Part shown: piece after piece, positions 12,537-23,198 of the stretch
How positions within the stretch are numbered: the first letter of the stretch is position 1
How the letters are laid out: each line of letters begins with the position of its first letter
Source of the DNA: Dissophora ornata
Taxonomy: Eukaryota > Mortierellomycota > Mortierellomycetes > Mortierellales > Mortierellaceae
Assembly (NCBI GenBank): GCA_025201705.1
Contig: MU616787.1
Coordinates: 1 to 42,562 of the forward strand
Reading direction: 5' to 3'
Length of the DNA: 42,562 nucleotides
Program-made: the position numbers and the translations under genes
Notes under the pieces: model-generated
What the model was told of the DNA's origin: nothing
Databases searched by the model: none
What the model saw: the letters and a program-made list of their open reading frames with translations, nothing else

Positions 12537-13693
12537 ATGGACAATCTTGAAGATACTCCAACAGGCACGCGGGAGCCAGAGCAGATAGAAATTCCGTCAC
12601 CTGCAAAGCAATGGAGCACGAGCCTCGTCTCCCGCCAAAAGCTAGTAAGTATTCCCCCCCCCCCTCTATCCCGTCCATGCCATATCGCCATACCCACCCC
12701 CAGTGCCCCAATACCAGTTCTTGCTCAATAACTGGGCTGATATACTGCTGCAATGGTCGATTAACTCGTATAATATATGTGTGATGTGTGCTCCCGTATG
12801 CTCCCTATCAGCTATACGGCAGTACTCCGAGATCATGACTGACCTCATTGCCGAGCCAAGAGAGGCGCTGTCAGAGACCCACACTGGAGAGGGCCCAGTG
12901 CGCCAGCCGGAGATGGATGTTCTCAATGCCGTTTCGATGCTGAACTCCGTCGTCATTACCGAGGGTACAAAGCGCAATTACCTCCCCTATCTCAAGGACT
13001 AGAAGGTACGTGATGGTGCCTCGCCTTGGAGCAATGGATACATGTTCTAGCGCGTGCGATCGAGCAGCTTGCAGGTGTGCAGGTGAAACGGTAAAAATTC
13101 ATCATCTCATCGACTGAATATTTGGGACCCCGTAGGAGTTTTGCATCAAAGAATACAGCGACTCCCCTCAGCTATACGACGTGAACGATGTCAAGGCTTC
13201 AGGTTTCTTCAAGGAAGTCATGTTCGAGCGAAAGGCCGTCAAGTACTTATACCCCGGAAGAGCGTTCGCAAGCAGCCCTGTAGCTCTTCATCGTTCTAGA
13301 AAGGATGTCCCGACCAGTATTCCGTACCTGATCTCTTGGAAGCTCGAGACGACGGAAACCCAAGGGGATGCTGGTGCCGATGACGAGGCGGTGAAGGCCG
13401 CGAATGGAGTGGAAGCGGCCGCCCTGGCAGCTGCTGTAGGCGCACCATTAAACCTTATAGCTGGTACGTAACACTTTCTAGCTGGAACACTTTGACTTCC
13501 GCTTTTGCTTGCTTGTTTGCTTCTGCTCATCTGTCTGTCTAACACTGTGGTGTGGATCTTTATTACGCCGTTGGCAATTGACCAGGCAGAGCAGGACAGA
13601 GATCGGAAAGGGGGGGGCTTGATTAGAGTTTCTTCTGTCGACATCATCTCGGATCTTTTGCCGGATCTTTTTAGCCGCAAGAAAGAGTTGTAG
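12537..13693 (+). pseudogene. Unknown gene interrupted by an in-frame TAG
   Basis: Four exons can be joined in phase: 12537-12644, 12823-13005, 13136-13463 and 13590-13693 (about 240 codons). Exon 2 reads YSEIMTDLIAEPREALSE and continues to YLPYLKD, where TAG occurs at 13000-13002. Only three bases later there is a strong donor (AAG|GTACGT). Exon 3 (EFCIKEYSDSPQLYDVNDVK) and exon 4 (ending DIISDLLPDLFSRKKEL) look coding and keep phase across the joins. The domain is not recognised; the C-terminal half has an Ala/Glu-rich linker. Either the allele carries a nonsense mutation or sequence error, or a truncated ~97-residue product is made and the rest is relict. The intact flanking phases argue for a recent lesion. 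Confidence 0.55.
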
Positions 13694-14050
13694 AACAAGT
13701 GATGCAGAGCTATGGTGGATAGAAAGACGGCTGTGCATGTTTGTATGCGACATTTCTTTTTATTTATGCGTTGCACCAATATAAAGTATTGTTTACCCAT
13801 GATTTGCACCAAGGTGCTGTGAGTGAGGAGAACATGTAAGGTTTGACCAATTGGTGTCCATTGTGATTCCCATCGTCCTGTGACAGGGCGGGACAACTGT
13901 CCGATGGTCGATGTTCACACAATTCTATTTGGACGACGTAGCGCAATAATTGAACCTCGAAAGTAAATGCGCGATTACCGTTCTTTTTTTACTTCTCTTT
14001 TCTTCATCTCTCCTCCCCTTCACTCCCCATCCTTCCTTAATCGCACTACC
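13694..14050 (+). promoter_or_regulatory. Upstream region of prolyl oligopeptidase gene
   Basis: No coding signal was found. The last 70 bp before the ATG at 14051 form a strong CT-rich leader (cttctctttt, cctccccttc), as is common before well-expressed fungal genes. Confidence 0.5.
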
Positions 14051-16640
14051 ATGGTCAGCGCCGAAACTTCCTCCATCACCTCCCAGGACGCCAAGATTGT
14101 CTATCCTCAGGTCCGCCGCACCGATGTCACCTACACTCAGCACGGTGTTACTGTCGCCGATCCTTACAGCTGGCTCGAAAATCTCCACTCTGAGGAGACC
14201 CAGGCTTTTGTCGAGGCCCAGAACAAGATCGCTGCCGAGTTCATGAATAAGTTTGAGGACAAGCAAAAATTCAAGGATCGGTAAGGATGGTTTCCTTTGT
14301 TAATGTTTTTTTGCTTCATTACGAACATCTCAATGAACAAAACAAGCAGAAAGGATATTGTTGAATCTCATCTTTTAACTCGTTTTATATTTCGGATTTC
14401 GGATTTCTGTTTTTTTTTTTTTTTTTTGCACAGCTTGACCGAGCTCTTTAACTTTGAGCGTTACAGCTCTCCTCGCAAGCGCGGTGATTACTACTACTAC
14501 TTCCACAACTCTGGTCTTCAGCCCCAGAGTGTTATTTACCAGCAGGATACCCCCGAGTCTGAGCCTCGCGTTTTCTTGGACCCCAACACCTTGGAGACTG
14601 ATGGAACAGCTGCATTGAAAACCCACAGCTTCTCACACTCTGGAAAATTGTACGCCTACGCCATCTCCAAGTCGGGATCTGACTGGTGCACGATCTACGT
14701 CAAGGACTGCCATGGCAACATGTTGAGCGATGTCATTGAGTGGGTCAAGTTCACCCACATTGCCTTTACCCATGACGACAAGGGTTTCTACTACCCTGTA
14801 AGTTTTACTCTTTTTGGTGGTTGAGAACGACATCTTGCGGTCGTGTTACTATAAAGTCATTCATTCGTACTTTTTCAAACACTTTAAAAGAGTTATGAAA
14901 AGCCCGATGTTGACGCTGTCAAGGCAGGAACCGAGACTGGCTCCAACATCAACCAGCGATTGTTCTACCACAAGATCGGTACTCCTCAGTCTGAGGATGT
15001 CCTCGTCCACCTCGACACCGAAAACCCCTTGTACAAACCCATTGCTGAGATCTCTGACGACGGAAAGTACATCATCATGAATATCAGAAAGGACTGCGAC
15101 CGCACCCGCATGGTGTATATCGGTGATCTCGAGGCCGCCGGTAATGTCATTACTCAGGGCTACGAGTGGAACAAGATTGTTGACAACTTCGAGGCTAAAT
15201 ACATCTAGTGAGCGACAATTCTGCCATTTAATTTATGAGAGGTTTTTGCTTGAAAGAGATATAATGTGCCTGGATCCTGACTTTACTTTTATTCTTTGAA
15301 TCTTAGCTTGACCAACGACGGTACTGTCTTCTACTTCTGGACCAACAAGGATGCTCCTCGCGACAAGATCGTCAAGTACGATTTGGCCAGGCCTGAGGAG
15401 GTAAAAACATTATACTCTTTCTGGAGACATCTACTTTTTAATTTTGTGCTCATGAACTATTTCAATTGCAATCTCATTACCGCAATTACAGGGTTTCATC
15501 GACCTCGTCCCCCAGTCCGAGGATGTTTTGGTCGGTGTTGCTGTCGTTGATGACAACAAGTTGGTCCTCAGATACATGCGCGATGTCAAGGGCGTCGTCG
15601 TTGTTCACGATTTGACCTCTGGACAGTTCCTCTACCAGATCCCCCTTCCCGTCGGTACCCTCGGTGGCATTGTTGGATACCGTGAGTGTAAGGAGTTCTT
15701 TATTTCCTTCTCTTCCTACCTCACTCCTAGTACCAACTACCGCTACGACTTCAGCGTCGAGGACCAGGAGAAGCGCTTATCGATCTTCCGTGAGTCGAAC
15801 GTCAAGAACTTTGATAACACCTTGTTCGAGAGCAAGCAGGTCTTCTACGAGAGCAAGGACGGCACCAAGATCCCCATGTTCATCACTCATAGGAAGGACC
15901 TTGTCTTTGATGGCAACAACCCTACGCTTTTGTACGGATATGGTGGTTTCTCCACCTCCCTCATGGCCGCTTACTCGCCTGCATACACTGTCTTCATGCA
16001 GCACTTTGGAGGTGCTGTAGCTGTCGCTAACCTTCGCGGTGGTGGAGAGTACGGTCAGGACTGGCACCACGCCGGAACCTTGTTGAACAAGCAGAATGTT
16101 TTCGATGACTTTCAGTATGGCGCCAAATATCTCATCAACGAAAAGTACACCCAGCCCTCCAAGTTGGCCATCAATGGAGCATCGAACGGTGGCCTTCTTG
16201 TTGCAGCCTGCGTGAACCAGGCCCCCGAACTCTTTGGTGCTGCCGTTGCTCAGGTCGGTGTCTTGGATATGTTGCGGTTCCACAAGTTTACCATTGGTCA
16301 CGCTTGGCAATCCGATTACGGTTGCCCCGATGACAAGGCTGAAGACTTTCACAACCTTCACAGGTACTCTCCCCTCCACAATGTCCACAAGAACAAGCCC
16401 TACCCCGCCGTCGCTTTGCTCACCTCCGATCACGATGACCGTGTTGTTCCCTTGCACTCATTCAAGCACATTGCGGAGCTGCAGCGCACTGCTGGCCCAT
16501 TGACCAATAACCCCCTTGTTATGCGTACCGAGACCAAGGCTGGACACGGAGCCGGAAAACCTATCGCCAAGCGAATTGACGAGACTACTGACAAGTTCGC
16601 CTTTATTGCCACTGCCATCGGTGCCACCTGGAGAGATTAG
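14051..16640 (+). CDS. Prolyl oligopeptidase (S9A serine peptidase)
   Basis: Five exons (14051-14280, 14434-14797, 14891-15207, 15307-15400, 15492-16640) give about 717 aa, close to the usual 710 for the family. The N-terminus (DPYSWLENLHSEET) matches the family's DPYRWLE motif. A beta-propeller region is followed by the alpha/beta-hydrolase domain. All catalytic landmarks are visible: nucleophile Ser in NGASNGGLLVAA, Asp in TSDHDDRVVPLHS and His in ETKAGHGAGKP. GGGEYGQDWH is also typical. The enzyme cleaves after Pro in short peptides in the cytosol; no signal peptide is seen. The ATG at 14051 (context ACCATGG) was chosen over the upstream in-frame ATG at 13967 because the extra residues are untypical. 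Some fungal relatives macrocyclise peptides, but no precursor-peptide gene was recognised nearby. Confidence 0.96.
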
Positions 16641-16835
16641 ATCCTACAGTGTCACGAACAAGGCAGACATGTGGGTGAGTTGGGGCAAGGAGACGTGTGG
16701 CAAAGGAGTCAACGATGGAGGACAAGGCAATGTATGTATTGTATACTTTCTAGGATTCTTATATTAGTACGCACGCGTGCCTGAACGACTGGTTCGCCGG
16801 CGCCGTGCAGGATAAGCTTAAGTCTAAAATAAAGG
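16641..16835. other. 3' region between prolyl oligopeptidase and a minus-strand exon
   Basis: Probable 3' untranslated sequence shared by two convergent transcripts. Nothing else was seen. Confidence 0.4.
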
Positions 16836-17024
16836 CTAGCGTCTGCCATACTTTTTCCTAGAAGGCCTACGGGTCGCCGAACCTGAGGCTGACTTATCTC
16901 TTGCCTTGTCCCGAGCACGGAGCTGCTCCCGGAACCTCGTCCCAGAAACCGACTTTGGACCCTGAATCATACCACGTAGGGTGATGTGGTCCAGCGGAAA
17001 GGCTGCGCTACATTCCTGATAATA
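16836..17024 (-). CDS. Probable last coding exon of a short unknown gene
   Basis: On the minus strand, an AG acceptor at 17026-17025 opens a 62-codon frame beginning YYQECSAAFPLDHITLRG and ending in a basic tail (RRPSRKKYGRR) with TAG at 16838-16836. The composition (Phe/Leu/His-rich core, Arg/Lys-rich charged helix, basic C-terminus) looks like real protein. It resembles small nucleolar or mitochondrial-ribosome-associated proteins in style only. Upstream, the frame from 17303 (MTTFSCRSIPSSVLADAL) reaches a GTAGAA donor near 17150 that could join it in phase, but this is weak. I cannot name the product. Confidence 0.4.
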   Translation of the reverse strand, partial: YYQECSAAFPLDHITLRGMIQGPKSVSGTRFREQLRARDKARDKSASGSATRRPSRKKYGRR

Positions 17025-17865
17025 CTAATTTCAAAATATTTGAAAGAGATAGATCCATTGCAGACGACTTTTATTGAACGGGGTATTGTAAGCGGTAGAG
17101 TAGCTTTGTTGCTACGATCTGCTGAGCTTAAGCCCAATGTTCTACAGATCTGTTCGGAAGAACAACATCTCTTTTTCTTTTTTTCAATGCGGCGAGTGGG
17201 TTAAGGGTGAGTTTCAAGCTACCCAGCGTCAGGGCCATGACGAGTGCATCGGCAAGTACCGAGGATGGAATGGAACGGCATGAGAATGTTGTCATGGTGT
17301 CATGATCTTGGCATCGAGATCTCGACCGGCGAAGAACCCAGATCGAAGAAAGCAGTATCTGTGCGGAATACACCGCGCTGATGGAAAAGCGCCTCCAGCG
17401 ACATATCAACGCTAGGCCCAAGATGGATCAAGTCGTGAATGAGTTGTATTCGATTGATTCTAGCCTTGGATGCGCTTGATTAAAGTAGAGAATAATGATA
17501 GAGACATAAATAATTTTTGTGTCCTCAACTCACAATGGCAACATGGGCTTTCCCGTGTGCATGGAAATGCTTCGCCACCGCCTCTTATTTCAGAGACACC
17601 TCTCCCCTATTTTCCATTCTTCTTCTTTTGAATGCACCCGCACCCGCAATCACACCCGCACTCACACGCACACAACATTTCTTCTGCCTCAGGCACTTCT
17701 CCATCCCCGTGCATTTGTCCACATCTTTCGCTAGTACCCTGCCCCTGCCTTGAGTGCCTTTCCTCGCCCTTTTCAGTAGTCCCCGTCGAGAATTGTGCAT
17801 ACATCCATCTTGAACAGTCTGCTCTATATATCGATCACGTCCTACCTTATAGTAGGACTGTAAGC
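17025..17865. other. Region upstream of the Sel1-kinase array
   Basis: It contains a possible upstream exon for the minus-strand gene (17151-17303). It also holds a plus-strand open frame (17209-17480, one internal TGA) ending QVVNELYSIDSSLGCA; which strand is coding is unresolved. From about 17556 the sequence resembles the leader region of the downstream kinase remnant (see findings). It then becomes CA-rich before the kinase ATG. Confidence 0.35.
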
Positions 17866-19467
17866 ATGTCCGAAGCTCCAATCAACAGTTCTCCTGATTC
17901 ATGGGGAGAAGTGGGCGAAGTTCCACTCCCTACTCCAAATATGAGGATTGGGAGTGGAGCGTTTGGCGAAGTGTACCGTTGGAACAAGAATGGCATCCAG
18001 ATGGCCGTGAAAAGGATCCGAGTCACCGACGGGTGTGCTGCCGACATCGTGAGGGAGACGAACATTGTGTCCCAGCTTGCACACAAACACATCATCCAAT
18101 GCTACGGTGTGGACCGTAATACCAACTATGTGTCCATCATCACGGACTACGCTGAAGGTGGCAATCTCGCGGACGCCGTGACAAGATTGAACTGGGAAGA
18201 CAAGAAGAGGATTGTGGTGGAGGTGGCACTCGGATTAGCCTATCTACATAGCCAAGGGATAGTCCATCGAGACATCAAGGGGCCCAACATCCTGCTGACA
18301 AAGCATGACGAGGCCAAACTGTGCGACTTTGGGATTGCCAAGGTCATATCCTCGGCCACCTGCGCCTCAACTTATATGCAAAAGGGAACTCAGAGGTGGA
18401 TGGCGCCAGAACTGATGAGAGCTAGACCCAAGTACTCTGCCCAATCTGATATCTTCGCACTCGGCGTTGTCATGAAAGAATTGGTGGACGGGGGCCATGC
18501 GCCGCTGGATTATATGGCGATCATGAATAGATGTATCGACAAGGATCCTGAGAAGAGGCCAAAAATAGAGGAGATTGTGAGTGGTTTTAATGTTGTTCAT
18601 CTGGCCCACGACGCGACTGCTGGATGCGGTCATGGCAAGATAGAGCAGTTCTGTTCGAACTGCGAGTTTCGGGAGGGAGTCAAATTCTACTATGGAATGG
18701 GAGTCGATATCAATCTCGCCGAGGCTGCAGAGAGGATTAGGAGGCCGGCTAGCATGGGACACATTGAAGCCCAGTATCTCTTGGGCCGTATCTACATTGA
18801 TGGAAGCGGTGTCCTTCGTGATTATGTCAAGGCTGCGGAATGGCTACGGAAGGCTGCTGACCAAGGATACGCGCCTGCGCAGAGCACCCTTGGATTATTA
18901 TATCGAGACGGGGCGGGTGTCCCACAGGATTACCGTAGAGCTTTGGATTTATCCCTAGCCGCAGCAAACCAAGGAGATAACCGTGCGTGCTGTAACTTAG
19001 CACAGATGAACATCGGTGGACTTGGTGTCGCGCAAAACAACGATGAGGCCCTGCGATGGTATCGTGAGGCTGAAGAGCGTGGATTCGCACTTGCGCAGGT
19101 CAACTTGGGGATGTTGTACCGCAGCGGCAAGGGCGTGGAACAGGACTATGAGGAGTCCGCAAAGTTCGTGATAATGGCTGCTATTCAAGGACATACAGAG
19201 GCACAGAGCCGACTGGGTTGCTTGTATGCAGATGGCGAGGGTGTCCCCCGCGATATAAATAAAGCCTTGGAGTATTGGCTCAAAGCGGCCGAGAAAGGGA
19301 ACATGGATGCGCAACACAACCTCGGTTGTTCGTATTTCAACGGGAGAGGCGTTCGCAAAAACCCTTCGAAAGGCGTAATGTGGATGGAAAAGGCGGCGGA
19401 TCAGGGACATGTGAATGCTCGGTACACCATTGAACTTTTCCGCAAAGCACTTGCACCACCTCAATAA
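17866..19467 (+). CDS. TKL-like protein kinase fused to Sel1 repeats
   Basis: A single uninterrupted 533-codon frame. I chose the ATG at 17866 (MSEAPINSSPDSWGEV) because the upstream in-frame sequence is low-complexity leader. The kinase domain (about residues 25-260) has the glycine loop GSGAFGEVYRW, the Lys in MAVKRI, catalytic HRDIKGPNILLT, DFG, a WMAPEL activation-segment end and CIDKDPEKRP, so it should be active. From about residue 265 there are about six or seven Sel1 repeats (pattern A..LG.LY..G.GV..DY..A..W...AA..G), which form a solenoid for protein binding. The Sel1-TKL architecture is greatly expanded in Mortierella- and Rhizophagus-type fungi; targets are unknown. No intron was seen. 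It is first in a same-strand array with two degraded relatives. Confidence 0.92.
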   Translation: MSEAPINSSPDSWGEVGEVPLPTPNMRIGSGAFGEVYRWNKNGIQMAVKRIRVTDGCAADIVRETNIVSQLAHKHIIQCYGVDRNTNYVSIITDYAEGGNLADAVTRLNWEDKKRIVVEVALGLAYLHSQGIVHRDIKGPNILLTKHDEAKLCDFGIAKVISSATCASTYMQKGTQRWMAPELMRARPKYSAQSDIFALGVVMKELVDGGHAPLDYMAIMNRCIDKDPEKRPKIEEIVSGFNVVHLAHDATAGCGHGKIEQFCSNCEFREGVKFYYGMGVDINLAEAAERIRRPASMGHIEAQYLLGRIYIDGSGVLRDYVKAAEWLRKAADQGYAPAQSTLGLLYRDGAGVPQDYRRALDLSLAAANQGDNRACCNLAQMNIGGLGVAQNNDEALRWYREAEERGFALAQVNLGMLYRSGKGVEQDYEESAKFVIMAAIQGHTEAQSRLGCLYADGEGVPRDINKALEYWLKAAEKGNMDAQHNLGCSYFNGRGVRKNPSKGVMWMEKAADQGHVNARYTIELFRKALAPPQ

Positions 19468-19769
19468 ACATGTGCAAATGCAGGGGCTTGCGTGGTATTT
19501 TCTCTACCTTTTTTTTTCTTTTTTTTACTTCGCCTGTGATCATATCGTCTGTCGCCGAGGATAAATAGATGACCTCTTCCACAGTATCACCTCTCATATC
19601 TCCTGCTCCACCACCAATACCTCACTATACACAAGACACTTTGACTCTTGGCCCCACCTTTTCCTTGTAGAGCTCCAACTAATGAAAACGTATCCCAACA
19701 AAGAATCAGGTGCGTATTATTTATAACGATCGTTACAGCCTTGCTGCCTCGCCAGACACAATCCCAAGG
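19468..19769 (+). other. Leader region of the second kinase/Sel1 gene
   Basis: The sequence from about 19545 to 19640 (gataaatagatgacc... cctcactatacacaag) matches the leader of the third copy at about 22955-23060, so the promoter/leader was duplicated with the gene. A possible mini-exon starts with ATG at 19683 and could splice (G|GTGCGT ... CGCCAG) to codons just before 19770. Confidence 0.45.
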
Positions 19770-22433
19770 ATGGAACTAGGAGAGAAACTAGGTCATGGCG
19801 GCCAAGCAGAAGTATTCAGGGCCAAAGTCGGGCTGGATGATGTGGTGGTCAAGATGTTTCTCAATCCGAACCATGAGGCCTCGAAACAAGAGATGGAGAT
19901 CATTAAGAGGGTGCGCAACAGACACATCGTTCAGTTATACTCTATGCGTCAAGACATGTATGTGATGGAGTACGTGGAAGGTGGCAGCTTGTTTGATGCC
20001 ATATCGTGCGGCTCTATAGTGGACTAGGAAAGCAAAACACGGATCTCAAAGCAAGTCTCGTTAGGGTTAGTCTACCTTCACGGCCAAAACATCATCCACT
20101 GCGACATCAAGAGCGCCAATATTGTTCTTACAAAGTATGGCGATGCCAAGATATGTGACTTTGGACGAGCATGCGAGGTTGGGCAGAGTGGAAGGGGCGG
20201 CACACTTCCATGGATGGCGCCCGAGCTGTTATTAAATCCACCACAGTACTCATTCAAGTCCGATGTCTATGCGTTGGGGATGGTTATGTGGGAGATGGCT
20301 TTCGGCTGCACGCAACCGTACCAAGGTCACACGTCGGACAGCATGACTTGTTGCATTTCGAACGGAATCACAGAGGATATCCCAAACGACACCCCCGATG
20401 CGTATGCAACCTGTATTCGCAAGTGCTGGCATCAAGAACCTGAAAAACGACCAGCCGCCGCAGATATGCTTCCAGATGACGCGATCACATCGCAAGACCA
20501 TGATGTCGACGATCTACGGGTGTTAGAGGAAGAGCAGAACGAGGACTTGCATTTTCTTCCAAAATCTGCCAGGGAAACATATCTGAGTGTATACAACAAC
20601 ATAGGGACCTGGTTTCACCTTGGAGGGGGACTGAAAAGGGACTATGCTAAGGCCATGGTGTGGTTTCTCAAGGCGATCGATGCTGGAGAGACATTTGCTA
20701 TGGTCAATATCGGTATTTTGTACTCCAATGGTCACGGCGTTGAACAGGACTACACCAAGGCTATGGAGTGGTATCAGAAGGCAACCGATGCTGGAGTTTC
20801 AACGGCCAGGGTTAGCATTGGTAAATTGTATTACGACGGTCACGGCGTGGAACAGGACTATTCCAAAGCCATGAAGTGGTATCTGGAGGCAAGCGAAGCC
20901 GGAGTTTCAGATGCCAACTACAAGATCGGCGAAATGTACTTCCAAGGACACGGCGTAGAACAGGACTACGCCATGGCTATGAAGTGGTTTCTCAAGGCAA
21001 GCGATGCTGGAGAGCCAAAGGCCAAGTTCAATGTTGGCGTCATTTACTATAAGGGTCTCGGCCTAGAACAGGACTACGCCATGGCTATGGAGTGGTTTCT
21101 CAAGGCAAGCGATGCTGGAGAACCAAAGGCCAAGCTCAATGTTGGCATCATTTACTATAAGGGTGTCGGCGTTAAGCAGGACTACACTAAGGCTATGAAG
21201 TGGTTTCTCATGGCAAGCAATGCTGGAGAGGAAACTGCCTCATTCTTCATCGCCAACTTGTACCTTGAAGGTAACGGCGTGGAACAAAACTATTCCAAGG
21301 CTATGGAACTGTTTCTCGTGGCCGACAAAGCTGGAGTATCAGCTGCTCCGCTCCCCATCGGCGACATGCACCTCAATGGTCTCGGCGTGGAGCAGGACTA
21401 TGTCAAGGCCATGGAGTGGCTTCTCAAGGCAAGTCATGCTGGAATACCAAGGGCCAAGTTCAGTATCGGCAACATTTACTTTAATGGCCACGGCGTTGAG
21501 CGGGACTATACAAAGGCTATGAAGTGGTTTCTTGAGGCAAGCGACGCTGGAGATCGAATTGCCAAGTTCAATATCGGCACCATGTATCACCATGGCCACG
21601 GCGTGGAACAGGACTTCGCCATGGCCATGACATGGTTTCTCGAGGCAAGTCACCTCGGGGATCCAAACGCCATGGTAAGTATCGGCAACATGCTCTACGA
21701 TGGCCATGGCGCAGGACAGAACTATGCTGAGGCCATGGCGTGGTTCCAAAGTGCAAGCCACTTGGGAGACTCGACCGCCATGTTCAATATCGCCCACTTG
21801 TACTACAAAGGATACGGCGTAGAACAGGACTACGCCAAGGCCATGAAGTGGTATCTCAAGGCGAGCGTGGCTGGAGACTCGACTGCCATGTCCTTTATCG
21901 CCTACATGCACTACAATGGACTTGGTGTCGAACAGGACTACATCAGAGCCATGGAATGGTATCTACTGGCAAGCGACGGTGGCTCGGGAATGGCCCAGTA
22001 CAACATCGGTCGCATGTATGCCGACGGCGTCGGAAGCGAACAAGACCATACCGAGGCCATGGAGTGGCTTTTCGGGGCAAGCGCTGTTGGCATGGCAGAT
22101 GCTGATCTTGAGAAAGGCTGTATGTACACTGAGGGCCGTAGCGTCGTTAAAGACCCGTCGAAAGCTGTTAAATGGTATAGAGATGCTGCCGAGCAAGGAT
22201 TTGTCCCAGCGTACCCTCTGCTATCAGACGCATATTTAGAAGGGGTTGATGTCCCCAGGAATGATTGCGAAGCAGAAATATGGGCCCGCAAGGCTGTCGA
22301 GGAGGCTGAGGCTTGGTTGCAAACTCGAGATGGCCTTCATTTCTGCAAGACAGAGCGCGCCAAAAATTTCAAGGAAGCGGTGGAGTCATGCAAGAAGAGA
22401 CTCATTTTTGTGGGTAGTCTGGAGATTGAGTAG
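19770..22433 (+). pseudogene. Kinase with long Sel1 array, interrupted by one TAG
   Basis: From the ATG at 19770 (MELGEKLGHGGQAEVF) to 22433 the same frame is open except for one TAG at 20025-20027. The N-lobe part has a glycine loop (GHGGQAEV) and Lys (VVVKMF). After the TAG the frame continues with a catalytic loop that lacks the usual Arg (HCDIKSANIVLT), then DFG, WMAPELL and CWHQEPEKRP. About 15-16 Sel1 repeats follow, of 36 residues each (consensus GHGVEQDY.KAMKWFLKASDAG), then a helical C-terminus. In the adjacent paralogue the codon at the TAG position is TGG (Trp; SIVDW), so one G-to-A change explains the stop. The downstream frame starting at MAPELL (20214) would make a Sel1-only protein if translated separately. 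It is either a very young pseudogene or two products. Confidence 0.8.
20580..22230 (+). repeat. Tandem 108-bp repeat array encoding Sel1 units
   Basis: About 15 units with a 108-bp period and DNA-level similarity. The two units around 20960-21175 are nearly identical (ccatggctat...tggtttctcaaggcaagcg), indicating recent duplication. Confidence 0.9.
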
Positions 22434-23198
22434 CACATTGCGCCATATCCAGGGTCGAGGCTACGAACTGTTGCGCTCGCAAACGACCACAATAAACAGC
22501 TGTGCAAACGTGCAAAGACCTTGATTCATTGTTTGAAAGAGATTCTCTTCGTGTAGGGTGTGCGAATAAAATGAGGAGTCAGTGAGCCATAGAACTCAGG
22601 CGAGTCAACGCTCGCCTTTTAACAACATGACAAGGACAACCGACACACCACACTGGCACCCGACTTTTCCAGCAGGTGTGTTTGGAAAATCGACTATGCA
22701 ATTGCTGCTCCCGACCTGAAGAAAGTGGCCTTCCGTTTGTATGCTTCGCCATCGCCTTTTTTTCAGGGTCACCTCTTCCCCCTCTTCCTTACTTCGCCTC
22801 TGTGGATTCACTCACAACCGACACTCCCAGTCCAGAACACTCACACGCGCACACTCACACGCGCATTACAATTCGGCTACACCCGGGGGCTTGTACAAAA
22901 CACCCGCTGATCACTGCGTCTTTCACAGGCAAGTGTACCCTGCTCCTACCGCTCGTTGCCGAAGATAAATAAATGGCCATTCAGGACACAGGACTCTCCT
23001 CCCGCAGTACCATTCCTCGCGTCTCCTACTCTACTACAAATACTTCCCTCACACGCAAGGAACCTTTGACACACGGTTCGAGATCTACCTCTTCAGTGTG
23101 GAGTACCAATGGAAATAGCTTATCACATATCGTGTGCCTTTCGATCCCACCCAATACACCTTTTCATCTTCTCCCCTTCGTCAGGCACAATCCCAAGG
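22434..23198 (+). other. Spacer and duplicated leader before the third kinase copy
   Basis: No gene was recognised. 22735-22800 resembles 17556-17620 upstream of the first kinase, including atgcttcgcca.cgcct and tttcag. 22820-22870 is rich in cacacgcgcac. 22955-23060 resembles the leader of the second copy. A possible AG acceptor lies at 23183-23184, directly before the homologous gcacaatcccaagg sequence. Confidence 0.45.

Noticed and set aside
13590..13693. Frameshift at the G8 run in the last exon of the 12537 gene
   Set aside because: Using the acceptor GGCAG|AGCAG restores the frame without any indel, so only the TAG at 13000 remains as a lesion.
14051..16640. Macrocyclising (POPB-type) peptidase locus with a ribosomal peptide
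   Set aside because: The enzyme looks like an ordinary cytosolic prolyl oligopeptidase and no core-peptide gene was found beside it.
16986..17204. Plus-strand 72-codon frame
   Set aside because: It has no ATG start, ends in a T-rich stretch and overlaps the better-supported minus-strand exon.
12537..20027. TAG reassignment or general amber readthrough, from the two premature TAGs
   Set aside because: TAG is used as the normal terminal stop in several genes here (myotubularin, the 10379 gene, prolyl oligopeptidase), so reassignment is unlikely.
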